A stretch of DNA of 64,000 nucleotides from PALSA-926 sp964476835 (GTDB lineage Bacteria > Pseudomonadota > Alphaproteobacteria > Micavibrionales > UBA2020). Positions 1-8,880 of the stretch are shown here, piece by piece. The stretch covers positions 1 to 64,000 of the forward strand of contig CAYZCE010000006.1 of the NCBI GenBank assembly GCA_964476835.1, read 5' to 3'. The translations under genes and the position numbers were made by a program. The notes under the pieces are model-generated. The model ran no database searches. It saw nothing but the letters and a program-made list of their open reading frames with translations, and had not been told where the DNA came from. Every line of letters begins with the position of its first letter. The first letter of the stretch is position 1.

Positions 1-938
1 ATGCGGTTGCCCGTCCAGTTGTGGAAGTATTCGTGCGCGACGACGCCTTCGATCGCGAGGTAGTCGGCATCGGTCGCCGTTTCCGGCTTGGCCAGCACGA
101 GGCGGGAGTTGAAGATGTTGAGCGACTTGTTCTCCATCGCGCCGAAGTTGAAGTCGTTGACGGCGACGATCATGAAGATGTCGAGGTCGTATTCGCGGCC
201 GTAGGTCTGTTCGTCCCATTTCATCGCGTTTTTCAGCGATTCCATGGCATGGCCGCATTTGTCCGCGTTGCCGTGGTTGACGTAGATATAAAGGTCGACC
301 TTGCGGCCCGACAGTGTTGTGAAGGTGTCGTGGATATGCGCGAGGTCGCCCGCGACCAGCGCGAAGAGGTAGGAGGGCTTGACAAACGGGTCTTCCCACA
401 CCGCGAAGTGGCGGCCGCCGGGCAACTCGCCCTTCGACGTGCAGTTGCCGTTGCCGAGCAGGATGGGGCAGGCCTTTTTATCCGCCTCGATGCGCGTGGT
501 GAAAGTGGTCATCACGTCTGGATGGTCGAGGTAGTAGGTGATCTTGCGGAAACCTTCCGGCTCGCACTGCGTGCAGTAATTGCCGCCCGAGCTGTAGAGG
601 CCTTCGAGCGCGGTGTTCTGCTCGGGATGGATGTCGGTGACGACTTCGAGGGTGAATGTATCCGGCACGTTGGCGACGGTCAGCGTGTCGTCATCCGCCA
701 CATAAGCGTTCGCCGAGAGTTTCTCGCCGTTGATCGCGACGGACTTGAGCTTAAGGTTCTGCCCGTCGAGCACCAGGTTCTTCGCCGCCGGATTGACGCG
801 CGTGAACTGGGTCTTCGCGGTGACCGTCGTGGTGCCCGCGTGGATATCGAACGTCAGGTCGATATGCGCGATCTTGAAATCGGGCGCTTTGTAGTCTTTG
901 CGGAACTTGGTTTGCGGCGCGGTATCGGTGCGGGCCAT
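1..938 (-). CDS. pepN: Aminopeptidase N, N-terminal part (partial)
   Basis: An M1-family zinc metallopeptidase that removes N-terminal residues from peptides in the cytoplasm. The gene runs off the left edge of the window, so only about 312 N-terminal residues are seen. Translation from 938 gives a beta-rich N-domain, then the substrate-binding GAMEN motif (in FGAMENKSLNIFNS) and, close to the edge, HEYFHNWTGNR, which carries the HExxH zinc ligands. The start ATG at 936-938 follows AGGGAGACGATC, a good ribosome binding site. The spacing of GAMEN and HExxH fits PepN of proteobacteria. The catalytic C-terminal half lies outside the window. Confidence 0.95.
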   Translation of the reverse strand, partial: MARTDTAPQTKFRKDYKAPDFKIAHIDLTFDIHAGTTTVTAKTQFTRVNPAAKNLVLDGQNLKLKSVAINGEKLSANAYVADDDTLTVANVPDTFTLEVVTDIHPEQNTALEGLYSSGGNYCTQCEPEGFRKITYYLDHPDVMTTFTTRIEADKKACPILLGNGNCTSKGELPGGRHFAVWEDPFVKPSYLFALVAGDLAHIHDTFTTLSGRKVDLYIYVNHGNADKCGHAMESLKNAMKWDEQTYGREYDLDIFMIVAVNDFNFGAMENKSLNIFNSRLVLAKPETATDADYLAIEGVVAHEYFHNWTGNR

Positions 939-1000
939 GATCGTCTCCCTTGTGATGAGAGACGATCATACGCCAGCCTCTTGGCACTTGTCATCCCCGC

Positions 1001-1264
1001 TTAGGGTTTCGGCGTTTGCTGGCTTTCGAGGTGCTTCTTGCAGACGTCGGCGACGCCTTTACCGGCGTATTGCACGCCCATCATGATGAAGAAGTACCCG
1101 ATAAAGCCGCCGACGCCGCTGGCTACGCCCAACAGCAATGCCGCACCTGTGAGGACTGCCGATGTGCTCGCTGCCTTAGCGGGCGAAGTCTCGTCGCCGA
1201 AAGCCCAGACAACCGCTTTTTCAACGGGATTTGCGAGGGTATTGAATACTTTTTTGAGGCTCAT
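1001..1264 (-). CDS. Small membrane protein, unknown function
   Basis: An 87-residue protein starting MSLKKVFNTLANPVEKAV. I chose the ATG at 1264 because GGAGATTTCCC precedes it; a longer reading to 1360 has no such site. The centre is one or two hydrophobic Ala/Gly-rich segments (around residues 33-65), followed by a short charged tail. The next gene upstream (1438-1665) encodes a protein of the same design and a similar N-terminus (KNVFNTVAKFADRA), so the two look like a tandem duplication. I do not recognise the family. Confidence 0.7.
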   Translation of the reverse strand: MSLKKVFNTLANPVEKAVVWAFGDETSPAKAASTSAVLTGAALLLGVASGVGGFIGYFFIMMGVQYAGKGVADVCKKHLESQQTPKP

Positions 1265-1437
1265 TGGGAAATCTCCAGAAGTAATAATGTTTACATATGA
1301 CGCAACCTTAGTTGCCCCTAGGCTGTGCGTCAAATGGTTTTCTATAAGATTTTTCGTCACATATATTTCTAGCCGTAACGCAAATGGACACGGAGGCCAT
1401 CCGTGTCCATTTGTCGTTCTGAAGAACTGTTTTGGAT

Positions 1438-1665
1438 TTACGCGGTCGGCGTCTGTTGCTTTTTCTTCGCGGCGTCGATGCTGATCTTGACGACACTGGC
1501 GCTGGCGAGGCCGAGGCCTACTTCAGCAACGATCGGCAGAAGGGCAGGGCAGAGAACAACCGCAGCCGTTGCGCCGAGCAGGAAGGCGCCGGTCGCGATC
1601 TGCGAGGTTACAACATCGAGCGCGCGATCGGCGAACTTGGCGACGGTATTAAAGACGTTTTTCAT
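1438..1665 (-). CDS. Small membrane protein, paralogue of the gene at 1001
   Basis: A 75-residue protein with an amphipathic N-terminus, one long hydrophobic stretch (about residues 22-60, rich in Ala, Val, Leu and Gly) and a Lys-rich C-terminal tail. CAGGAGATACCC precedes the ATG. It resembles its neighbour at 1001-1264 in length, order of segments and the VFNT-A-N-terminus. AT-rich spacers separate the two genes, so each may have its own promoter. Function unknown. Confidence 0.7.
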   Translation of the reverse strand: MKNVFNTVAKFADRALDVVTSQIATGAFLLGATAAVVLCPALLPIVAEVGLGLASASVVKISIDAAKKKQQTPTA

Positions 1666-1797
1666 GGGTATCTCCTGTAATATCGGTTTTTAAGTTATGA
1701 AAATAACCTACAGTAAAGACATCGGCGCGTCAACTATTTTCTATAATATTGAAAAAAATGAGATAAATAGCCGGGGGGGGGGGCTGGGCAAACCGCC

Positions 1798-2328
1798 TTA
1801 GCCGTGCCGGTCTTCCTTCTTTGGCTTCTTGCTGCCGCCCGAGACGCGGTCCATCAGGGCGAGCATGACGCCCGAGACGACGAAGGTAAGGTGGATGCAG
1901 ATGAGCAAGGCCACCTGCGCCTGCGGCAGCTGCCCGATATCCATGAAGACCTTGAGCAGGTGGATCGCCGAGATCGCGACGATGGAGGCGATGAGCTTGA
2001 GCTTCAGCTTGGAGAAATCGACCGAGCCTTTCCAGTCCGGCCAGTCCTTCGCGTCGCCCGCGTCGAGCTTGGAGACGAAGTTCTCGTACCCCGAATAAAT
2101 CACGATCAGCACCAGGTTGCCCGCCAGCGACAAGTCGATCAGCGACAAAATCGCCAGCACCACGTCATGCTGCGTCAGCGTGTTGAGCGACGAGAAGGTG
2201 TGCACGATCTCCAGCCCGAACGTGTAGACCAGCGCCAGCAGGCAAGCCGCCAGCCCGAGATACACCGGCACCATCAGCCAGCGGCTTGCGAAGAGGATGC
2301 TCTCGATGGCGTGTTCGATGCGTTTCAT
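1798..2328 (-). CDS. YqhA/UPF0114 family inner-membrane protein
   Basis: A 176-residue integral membrane protein with about four hydrophobic segments. The pattern MKRIEHAIESILFASRWL and the internal GYENFVSKLD are typical of the UPF0114/YqhA family, whose function is unsettled. The start at 2328 is only 7 bases past the obg stop, and the GAGGAG at the obg stop serves as ribosome binding site, so it is probably co-transcribed with obg. The C-terminus is a short basic, cytoplasmic-looking tail. Confidence 0.85.
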   Translation of the reverse strand: MKRIEHAIESILFASRWLMVPVYLGLAACLLALVYTFGLEIVHTFSSLNTLTQHDVVLAILSLIDLSLAGNLVLIVIYSGYENFVSKLDAGDAKDWPDWKGSVDFSKLKLKLIASIVAISAIHLLKVFMDIGQLPQAQVALLICIHLTFVVSGVMLALMDRVSGGSKKPKKEDRHG

Positions 2329-2335
2329 GGCGGGA

Positions 2336-3388
2336 TCACTCCTCGTCAAAAACAGTGTCGGCGTAAGCAGCGGCGGGGGCGTCGGCCTTTTCTTTCGCGC
2401 GCTTTTTCTCGATATGCTTCCAGAGTTCGCCGAGCACTTTCTCGACGCCGTCGCCGCTGATCGCGGAGATGACGTGGACTTTCTTGCGGATGGCCTTGGA
2501 GAGGGTGTTCCGCTGGTCTTCTGCCAGCTCGGGGCCGAGGGCGTCGGCCTTGGTGATGACGATGACTTCGGGCTTCTTGGCGAGGCCGCCGCCGTACTTT
2601 TTCAATTCGTTGCGGATGGTCTTGTAGGCGCCGACGACGTCGTCCTGCGTGCCGTCGACGAGGTGGAGCAGGGCGCCGCTGCGCTCGACGTGGCCGAGGA
2701 AGCGCGTGCCGAGGCCGTGGCCGAGGTGCGCGCCCTCGATGAGGCCGGGGATGTCGGCCAATACGAATTCCTGCTGGTGCACATAGACGACGCCGAGGTT
2801 GGGCTGCAGCGTGGTAAAGGGATAATCCGCGACCTTCGGGCGCGCGCGGCTGACGACCGAGAGGAACGTCGACTTGCCCGCGTTGGGCAGGCCGATGACG
2901 CCCGCGTCGGCGATGAGCTTGAGGCGCAGCCAGATCGCGCGTTCTTCGCCCGGCCAGCCCGGCAGCGACTTGCGCGGCGCGCGGTTGGTGGAGGACTTGA
3001 AGTGCGCGTTGCCGAAACCGCCGTCGCCGCCCTTGAGGAACATCATGCGCTCGCCCGCCTGCGTCATGTCGGCCAGCACGGTTTCCTTGTCTTCCGAGAG
3101 GATGACGGTGCCGACGGGCACCTTGATGATGAGGTCCTTGCCGTCCGCGCCGGTGCGGTTGGCGCCGGAGCCGTGGTTGCCGCTCTCGGCGCGGAAGTGC
3201 TGGGCGTAGCGGAAGTCGATCAGCGTGTTGAGGTTCTCGACGCATTCGAAGATGATGTGGCCGCCGCGGCCGCCGTTGCCGCCGTCGGGGCCGCCTTGGT
3301 CGACGTATTTCTCGCGGCGGAACGCGACGGCGCCGGGGCCGCCTTTTCCGCTTTCGAGATAGATCTTCGCTTCGTCGAGGAACTTCAT
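2336..3388 (-). CDS. obg: GTPase Obg (CgtA)
   Basis: An essential GTPase that works in late 50S ribosome assembly and stress control. The 350 residues show the Gly-rich Obg fold (MKFLDEAKIYLESGKGGPGA at the start) and then the G domain: P-loop GLPNAGKST, switch region YPFTTLQPN, DIPGLIEGA (G3) and ITKAD (G4). The C-terminal tail is short and charged. I start at the Met of MKFLDEAK (3388), which matches the family, not at 3403. It lies downstream of rplU and rpmA on the same strand, the usual bacterial order. Confidence 0.97.
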   Translation of the reverse strand: MKFLDEAKIYLESGKGGPGAVAFRREKYVDQGGPDGGNGGRGGHIIFECVENLNTLIDFRYAQHFRAESGNHGSGANRTGADGKDLIIKVPVGTVILSEDKETVLADMTQAGERMMFLKGGDGGFGNAHFKSSTNRAPRKSLPGWPGEERAIWLRLKLIADAGVIGLPNAGKSTFLSVVSRARPKVADYPFTTLQPNLGVVYVHQQEFVLADIPGLIEGAHLGHGLGTRFLGHVERSGALLHLVDGTQDDVVGAYKTIRNELKKYGGGLAKKPEVIVITKADALGPELAEDQRNTLSKAIRKKVHVISAISGDGVEKVLGELWKHIEKKRAKEKADAPAAAYADTVFDEE

Positions 3389-3451
3389 TTTTTCACCAAA
3401 CAAAAAGGCGGAGAGTGTTTCCCCGCCTTTTGTATTCTTATCAGGAGAGCG

Positions 3452-3724
3452 TTACGCAGCCGCTTCTTCCGTCTCGGGAAGGATCGACACGTACTGGCGG
3501 CCCTTGAGGCCGCTGTGGAACTTGACGGTGCCGTTCACCTTCGCGAAGAGGGTGTGGTCCTTGCCGATGCCGATGAACTTGCCGGGGTGGAATTCGGTGC
3601 CGCGCTGGCGAACGATGATGTTGCCTGCGAGGACGAATTCGCCGCCGTAGCGCTTCACGCCGAGGCGCTGGCTGTGAGAGTCGCGACCGTTACGCGATGA
3701 GCCGCCGCTTTTATGGTGAGCCAT
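3452..3724 (-). CDS. rpmA: 50S ribosomal protein L27
   Basis: A 90-residue ribosomal protein that reaches the peptidyl-transferase centre with its N-terminus. It starts MAHHKSGGSSRNGRDSHSQR, the conserved L27 N-terminus with mature Ala after Met removal, followed by LGVKRYGGEFV and the GKDHTLFA motif. It lies 23 bases downstream of rplU and upstream of obg. Start and length agree with the family. Confidence 0.98.
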   Translation of the reverse strand: MAHHKSGGSSRNGRDSHSQRLGVKRYGGEFVLAGNIIVRQRGTEFHPGKFIGIGKDHTLFAKVNGTVKFHSGLKGRQYVSILPETEEAAA

Positions 3725-3747
3725 TGTATATTCTCCTAGATCCTAGA

Positions 3748-4059
3748 TTAACCCTTGATGTCCGTGATCTTCAGAACGGTGAGGTTCTGACGATGGCCGT
3801 TCTTGCGGCGGTAGTTCTGGCGGCGCTTCTTCTTGAAGACGATGATCTTGTCATCCTTCTTCTGGTTCAGCACTTCAGCCTTGACGCTGGCGCCTGCAAC
3901 GGTGGGGGAGCCGATCTTGGCGGAACCCGCTTCGCCGACGAGGAGGACTTCATCCAGCGTGACCGAGCCGCCGATAGCGACGTCCAGCTTTTCGACTTCG
4001 ATGATATCGTTCTTCGCGACGCGATACTGCTTACCACCGGTTTTAATGACTGCGTACAT
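3748..4059 (-). CDS. rplU: 50S ribosomal protein L21
   Basis: A 103-residue 23S rRNA-binding protein. It opens MYAVIKTGGKQYRVAKND and carries the basic FKKKRRQNYRRKNGHRQ segment near the C-terminus, both hallmarks of L21. It is the first gene of the rplU-rpmA-obg set. The region upstream (4060-4200) should hold the operon promoter; I could not define one with certainty. Confidence 0.98.
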   Translation of the reverse strand: MYAVIKTGGKQYRVAKNDIIEVEKLDVAIGGSVTLDEVLLVGEAGSAKIGSPTVAGASVKAEVLNQKKDDKIIVFKKKRRQNYRRKNGHRQNLTVLKITDIKG

Positions 4060-4268
4060 AGTTATTACCGTTCGTTTTCAAGTGTTTCGTGCAACGCGCC
4101 CGCGCAGATGATTCCGCCGCAGACCACGTCGAGAAAGGGCAATATAGACATTCAGCCCACTATGTCAAGAAATTTATCGGTTTTTGTCGGTTGCTGGCGG
4201 GGCAGTTGCTTAAGTCAGCGTTAACCATATTGTTAGGTAATTGAGGCAGATCAATTTAAGGGGAAAAC

Positions 4269-4352
4269 ATGCTGGATTTTGATGCTTCCCGCGGTCTTTC
4301 AGGAACCTTCAATGCCTATGCCGCATCACTGAGAAGCCCGGCCAAGCCCTGA
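4269..4352 (+). CDS. Small ORF of 27 codons, possible leader peptide
   Basis: ATG at 4269 follows AAGGGGAAAAC, a strong ribosome binding site. The ORF encodes 27 residues beginning MLDFDASRGLSGTFNAYAAS. The stop is followed within 10 bases by a strong hairpin (4361-4388). It is alone in the 4060-4638 intergenic stretch, pointing away from rplU. The context suggests a small independent mRNA or an attenuator leader. No amino-acid run hints at a ligand. I do not recognise it, and translation is unproven. Confidence 0.4.
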   Translation: MLDFDASRGLSGTFNAYAASLRSPAKP

Positions 4353-4360
4353 TCAAGAAA

Positions 4361-4388
4361 AACCCCCGTCCGGGGGAGGACGGGGGTT
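4361..4388 (+). terminator. Strong GC-rich hairpin after the small ORF
   Basis: AACCCCCGTCC (4361-4371) pairs perfectly with GGACGGGGGTT (4378-4388) around a GGGGGA loop. Only a weak T-rich tail follows. It likely ends the small ORF transcript. From 4389 to 4638 I see no gene; 4405-4430 contains three close G-runs of unknown meaning. Confidence 0.6.
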
Positions 4389-4638
4389 GTATTCGGGTAA
4401 CCAAGTGGGGTTTGGGGGGTTCAGGGGAGTTTAGCTTCCTGCTTGATTACCCTGGCGGGATCCGAAGACCCGGCCAATCTCGAATTCTGTTTTAACCGAT
4501 ACTCGATACTACAAGCCTACTTGATTCAAAAATCAAGAGAAAAGCACCGTGATTCGGAAAGTACCCACAGGATTGCATAACCGCCGCGAGTCTGCAAGTT
4601 GAATCTTTACCTGAGGAATTTACTTTTATCGTTATGTT

Positions 4639-5100
<462 letters not shown>

Positions 5101-5113
5101 GGATATCTCCCTG

Positions 5114-5839
5114 TCAGAATGCCGGCCAGAGGCCGATGTGGTGTTCCTGCCGTACGGGTGGCGCGGCAGGGTCAATGGTGACGTAGCCGCCGAGGTAGAG
5201 GCGATCCTTGCGCAGCGCGCGGCCGTCGATGGCGGCTTCCTCCGTGCCGGGCGGCAGGATCAGCATGAAGGGGCGGTGTGCGCGCGCGATCTTGTCCATG
5301 AAGCCGCCGGGCAGCGCCGCAGTGTCGAGCCTGTAAGCGACGGCGGACGCGGTTTCGATATTGCCTGCTGCCGGCGCGACGGGGATCACCGTATGCGGGT
5401 CTTGCTCGAAATGGCGGCGCAGGGCGGCGATAAAGCCGGTCAGTGCCTCGCCTGCGGGCGCCTCGAGGAACAGGATGGCGACGGAGGAGCCTTTATCCCC
5501 CCAGCCCTTGAGGGTCTTGTCCATTTGCGCCAGCACGGGGGCGGGCGCGTGCAGACTCGCGGCATCAAGGCGGAAGAGCAGGTTGACTTGCCGCTGCGCG
5601 AGGGTGAAAGGCTCCAGTCCCTGGTGGGTGAAACGCCCGCCCGCGAAGCTGCCCTGCAGGATGATCACCGGCTGGCTGTCGTCGGGGATCGAGACGGGGG
5701 TCGCGTCTGTGGCAGCGTAATAGCCGGAAACGACGCTAGTGTCCTCCACCGTCTCGCGATGCAGGTCGTGCCAGCTCATGCCGGCGACGGCCAGGACAAG
5801 CGCGAGGAGGGCGGCCTTGGCGAAGCGCCGTTCGCTCAC
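5114..5839 (-). CDS. Membrane-anchored or exported protein, unknown
   Basis: 241 residues from a GTG at 5839 whose bases overlap the stop of the exporter gene upstream (GTGA), which indicates translational coupling. An N-terminal hydrophobic segment (about residues 7-22, AALLALVLAVAGM) follows a basic start, so the protein is anchored or exported. The remainder is soluble, with motifs such as PVIILQGSFAGG and RPFMLILPPGTEEAAIDGRAL. The alternation looks like an alpha/beta domain related to carbohydrate-deacetylase-like folds, but I cannot assign it. Function unknown. Confidence 0.65.
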   Translation of the reverse strand: MSERRFAKAALLALVLAVAGMSWHDLHRETVEDTSVVSGYYAATDATPVSIPDDSQPVIILQGSFAGGRFTHQGLEPFTLAQRQVNLLFRLDAASLHAPAPVLAQMDKTLKGWGDKGSSVAILFLEAPAGEALTGFIAALRRHFEQDPHTVIPVAPAAGNIETASAVAYRLDTAALPGGFMDKIARAHRPFMLILPPGTEEAAIDGRALRKDRLYLGGYVTIDPAAPPVRQEHHIGLWPAF

Positions 5840-6906
5840 GGCTGGCGCTCCCGCGTGGCGCTCCACTCGATGATCAGGCTGAAGGCGACGGCGAGGATGG
5901 TGGGGCCGAGGAAGATGCCGATGAAGCCGAACGCCATCACCCCGCCCAAGATGCCGAGCAGGACGAGCAGCAGCGGCAGGTCGCTGCCCAGGCTGATGAA
6001 GTAGGGCTTAAGGAAGTTGTCGACCGAGGAGATGACGAGGATGCCCCACGCCGCAAGGAACAGCGCCCAGCTGGTGTCGCCCTGCGTATAGAGCCAGAAG
6101 ACCGCCGGCACCCAGAGCAGCGGCGGGCCCATCGGGATGAAGGAGAGGAAGAAGGTCATGAGGCCGAGGAAGGTCGCGCCCGGCACATGCGCCGCCCAGA
6201 AACCGATGGCGGCCAGCGCGCCTTGCGCGACGGCGGTGCCGAGGATGCCGTAGACCACGCCGATCAGCGTGTTCTTGCCGACTTCCAGTAAGTGGCGGCC
6301 GCGCGCGCCGCCGAAATTCTCGATCAGGTTGCGCACGCGCACCGCCGCGTGGGTGCCGTAGCGGAAGAAGAAGTACGAGATCAGCACGCCGAGCGTGATA
6401 TCCAAAAGGCCGCGCCCGACGCCGGTGCCGAGGCTGATGAGCTTCTGCGACGTCGGCCCGACGTATTCCTGCAGCATGCGGCTGAGGTGTTCCTTGTCGG
6501 CGGCAAGCAGCGCCCAGTAGTGTTCAAGGTACGGGCCGGCGTAGGGAATGCTGAGCAGCATCTTCGAGGCGGCGTCGGTGTTGTTCTGCAGGCTGCCCTG
6601 CAGCGCATCGTAAACCTTGCTGAAGTTGTCGGTGATGCTGGTGCCGATGAAGACGAGCGGGACGATGAAGCAGGCCGCCAGCAGGCAGGTCATCAGGGTC
6701 GCCGCCAGCGCGGTGCGGCCCTGAAGGCGCTTGTTGAGCCAGCTGAACGCCGGCCATGTCGCCAGCGACAGGATCGTCGCGAGCAGGATGGCGGGGAAGA
6801 ACGGCGCCATCACGATGACGCAGCCGATGAAGATGACGGTGAACCCGGAGATACCGGCGATCGTCTGGTAGAACTGGGTCTTGTCCTTGAAATCGAAGTC
6901 GATCAT
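5836..6906 (-). CDS. AI-2E family transporter (PerM/YdiK-like)
   Basis: A 356-residue polytopic inner-membrane protein of the AI-2 exporter superfamily. Hydrophobic helices lie near both termini around a soluble central stretch, and the family signature region GALAAIGFWAAHVPGATFLGL and FIPMGPPLLWVPA lies in the C-terminal third. Family members export small solutes or sodium; the substrate here is unknown. It is translationally coupled to the next gene (5839). The start ATG at 6906 faces the permease gene at 6994, so the 88-base gap holds divergent promoters. Confidence 0.88.
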   Translation of the reverse strand: MIDFDFKDKTQFYQTIAGISGFTVIFIGCVIVMAPFFPAILLATILSLATWPAFSWLNKRLQGRTALAATLMTCLLAACFIVPLVFIGTSITDNFSKVYDALQGSLQNNTDAASKMLLSIPYAGPYLEHYWALLAADKEHLSRMLQEYVGPTSQKLISLGTGVGRGLLDITLGVLISYFFFRYGTHAAVRVRNLIENFGGARGRHLLEVGKNTLIGVVYGILGTAVAQGALAAIGFWAAHVPGATFLGLMTFFLSFIPMGPPLLWVPAVFWLYTQGDTSWALFLAAWGILVISSVDNFLKPYFISLGSDLPLLLVLLGILGGVMAFGFIGIFLGPTILAVAFSLIIEWSATRERQP

Positions 6907-6993
6907 GGCTTGAATCCTGTTTGCATCGGGCGTCGGCTACACTATAATAAGAAGTATAGGCTTTTTTGCAACCGCAGAGACGGGATTTCCGCC

Positions 6994-8412
6994 ATGAGTT
7001 TCATCGACCAGCTGATCCGCAAGAAAAACGTCACTTTCTGCGAGCCGACCCACGGCCTCAAAAAGTGCCTGAACGCGTGGGACCTCACCTTCATGGGCGT
7101 GGGCGCGATCATCGGCACCGGCATCTTCGTCCTCACCGGCGTCGCCGCGGCGACCCAGGCGGGGCCGGCGGTCGTGCTTTCCTTCATCATTGCCGGACTG
7201 GCCTGCGCCTTTGCGGCGTTGTCCTACGCCGAGCTTTCAGCCGCCATCGGCGGCTGCGGCAGCGCCTACGGCTATTCCTATGCGGCTTTCGGCGAACTGG
7301 TGGCGTGGATCATCGGCTGGGACCTTGTGCTCGAATACGGCGTCAGTGTCGCGGCCGTCGCCAACGGCTGGTCGGGCTATTTCAACAACGCGCTGACCGC
7401 TATCGGCCTCGGCCTGCCGGACGCCCTGACCAAGGGGCCGGAGGCGGGCGGGCTGTTCAACGTGCCGGCGGCGGCCATCGTGCTCGTCCTTACCGCGCTT
7501 TTGGTGCGCGGCGTCAAGCAGAGCGCGCGCCTGAATGAAGTCATGGTCTTCATCAAGCTGCTCGCCATCGCGGTTTTCGTGGCCGTCGCGGCGTTCAACA
7601 TCCATCCCGCCAACTGGTCGCCGTTCGTCCCGTTCGGCTGGTTCTCGACCCTGCCTGACGGCCATACGGTCGGCGTGCTGGCGGGGGCGTCGCTGGTGTT
7701 CTTCGCCTATGTCGGCTTCGACGCCGTTTCCACCGCGGTGGAAGAGGCCGAGCGCCCGCAGCACGACGTGCCCTTCGGCATCCTCGTGGCGCTGGTGTTC
7801 TGCACGCTCATCTACATCCTCGTTTCCGGCCTGCTGACCGGCATCGTGCCGTATACGCAGCTCAACGTCTCGTCGCCTGTCGCCCATGCGCTGCAGCTGG
7901 TCGGCGTCAACTGGGCGTCGGCGCTGGTGGCGACCGGCGTGATCGCGGGCCTGACGACGGTCATGCTGGTGCTCTACTATGGCCTCACGCGCATCCTGAT
8001 GGCGATGTCGATCGACGGCCTGCTGCCGTCTTTCTTCTCCGACGTCAATGCGGAGACGCATACGCCCGTCAAGAACACCGTCGCCTGCGGCGTTGCGATC
8101 GCGATCGCGGCGGGATGCCTGCCGCTTGGCGTGCTGGCGGAACTCGTCAACATCGGCACGCTGGTCGCCTTCGTACTGGTCTGCGGCGGAGTCATCGTGC
8201 TGCGCAAGACCCAGCCTGACCTGCCGCGCCCGTTCAAGGCGCCTTTCGGCATCCTGCTGCCGGTGCTCGGCGTATTGTCGTGCGGCGCGTTGGTCTGGTT
8301 CCTGCCGTTCATCACGCACCTGCGCTTCGTCCTGTGGCTGGCGGCGGGGCTGGTCATTTATTTCGCCTATTCGCGCAAGAGCAGCGCATTGGCGGCAGCG
8401 GCGGCGGTGTGA
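6994..8412 (+). CDS. APC-family amino-acid permease
   Basis: A 472-residue amino-acid/proton symporter or exchanger of the cationic amino-acid transporter (CAT/YfnA-like) branch. The first helix has the APC glycine motif GVGAIIGTGIFVLTG, and twelve or more hydrophobic segments follow. The conserved FFAYVGFDAVSTAVEEAERP (helix 6 and loop) is clearly present. I start at the ATG at 6994; the frame is open far upstream, but that part reads the opposite strand of the exporter gene. The substrate cannot be read from the sequence. Confidence 0.92.
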   Translation: MSFIDQLIRKKNVTFCEPTHGLKKCLNAWDLTFMGVGAIIGTGIFVLTGVAAATQAGPAVVLSFIIAGLACAFAALSYAELSAAIGGCGSAYGYSYAAFGELVAWIIGWDLVLEYGVSVAAVANGWSGYFNNALTAIGLGLPDALTKGPEAGGLFNVPAAAIVLVLTALLVRGVKQSARLNEVMVFIKLLAIAVFVAVAAFNIHPANWSPFVPFGWFSTLPDGHTVGVLAGASLVFFAYVGFDAVSTAVEEAERPQHDVPFGILVALVFCTLIYILVSGLLTGIVPYTQLNVSSPVAHALQLVGVNWASALVATGVIAGLTTVMLVLYYGLTRILMAMSIDGLLPSFFSDVNAETHTPVKNTVACGVAIAIAAGCLPLGVLAELVNIGTLVAFVLVCGGVIVLRKTQPDLPRPFKAPFGILLPVLGVLSCGALVWFLPFITHLRFVLWLAAGLVIYFAYSRKSSALAAAAAV

Positions 8413-8414
8413 AC

Positions 8415-8876
8415 ATGAAGCGTTTTTCCTTCCTTTTCCTCATCCTGTTCTTCCTCGCCTGCCTGGCGCCTGCCGTGCATGCAGAGGAAGAGGGCGGCGA
8501 GTCTCCCGCGGCCTCGACTTCCGAAGGCAGCAGCGAAGGCAAGCACCCGATGTACGCCTACATCGACATGCAGAGCGTGACCTTGCCGATCATCACCGAA
8601 AAAGGCCTGACGCAGCAGTTGAGCGTGGCGATGACGCTGGAAGTGCCGTATGAGCAGAAGCGCGATTTCGAGGCCTTCCAGCCCCGCCTGATCGACGCTT
8701 ATATCCAAGACCTCTATGGTGCGCTCGGCTCGGGTTTCGGCCTTACGAAGAATGGCGTTGCCGACATCGCGGCGATCAAGCAGCGCGTCGTGCGGGTGAC
8801 CAACGACGTCCTCGCGCCCGCCAACCTCAAGCCGCATGACGTGCTGTTGCAGGTCGTGCAGCAGCAGACGCGCTGA
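8415..8876 (+). CDS. FliL-like periplasmic protein
   Basis: A 153-residue protein starting 2 bases after the permease stop. It has a clear signal peptide (MKRFSFLFLILFFLACLAP, cleavage near AVHAEE), an acidic Ser-rich linker, and a domain resembling the C-terminal part of FliL: a YIDMQSVTLPI strand, helix ARG-rich stretch and a DVLLQVVQQQTR end. Typical FliL proteins are membrane-anchored parts of the flagellar motor. No flagellar gene is nearby, so a motility role is only inferred from the fold; a stomatin/prohibitin-like partner role in the envelope is equally possible. Confidence 0.6.
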   Translation: MKRFSFLFLILFFLACLAPAVHAEEEGGESPAASTSEGSSEGKHPMYAYIDMQSVTLPIITEKGLTQQLSVAMTLEVPYEQKRDFEAFQPRLIDAYIQDLYGALGSGFGLTKNGVADIAAIKQRVVRVTNDVLAPANLKPHDVLLQVVQQQTR

Positions 8877-8880
8877 TTTA

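Noticed and set aside
21..1004. Long plus-strand ORF of 327 codons
   Set aside because: It lies over pepN, whose minus-strand translation shows GAMEN and HExxH. The plus frame is a GC-skew shadow.
2297..3700. 467-codon plus-strand ORF
   Set aside because: It covers obg and rpmA on the other strand and has low-complexity Ala/Val/Asp composition typical of shadow frames.
4403..4430. G-quadruplex
   Set aside because: Runs GGGG, GGGGGG and GGGG are close together, but only three clear tracts are seen and no gene context supports a role.
6292..6993. N-terminal extension of the permease reading frame
   Set aside because: It reads the complement of the AI-2E family gene. The permease homology begins at the ATG at 6994.
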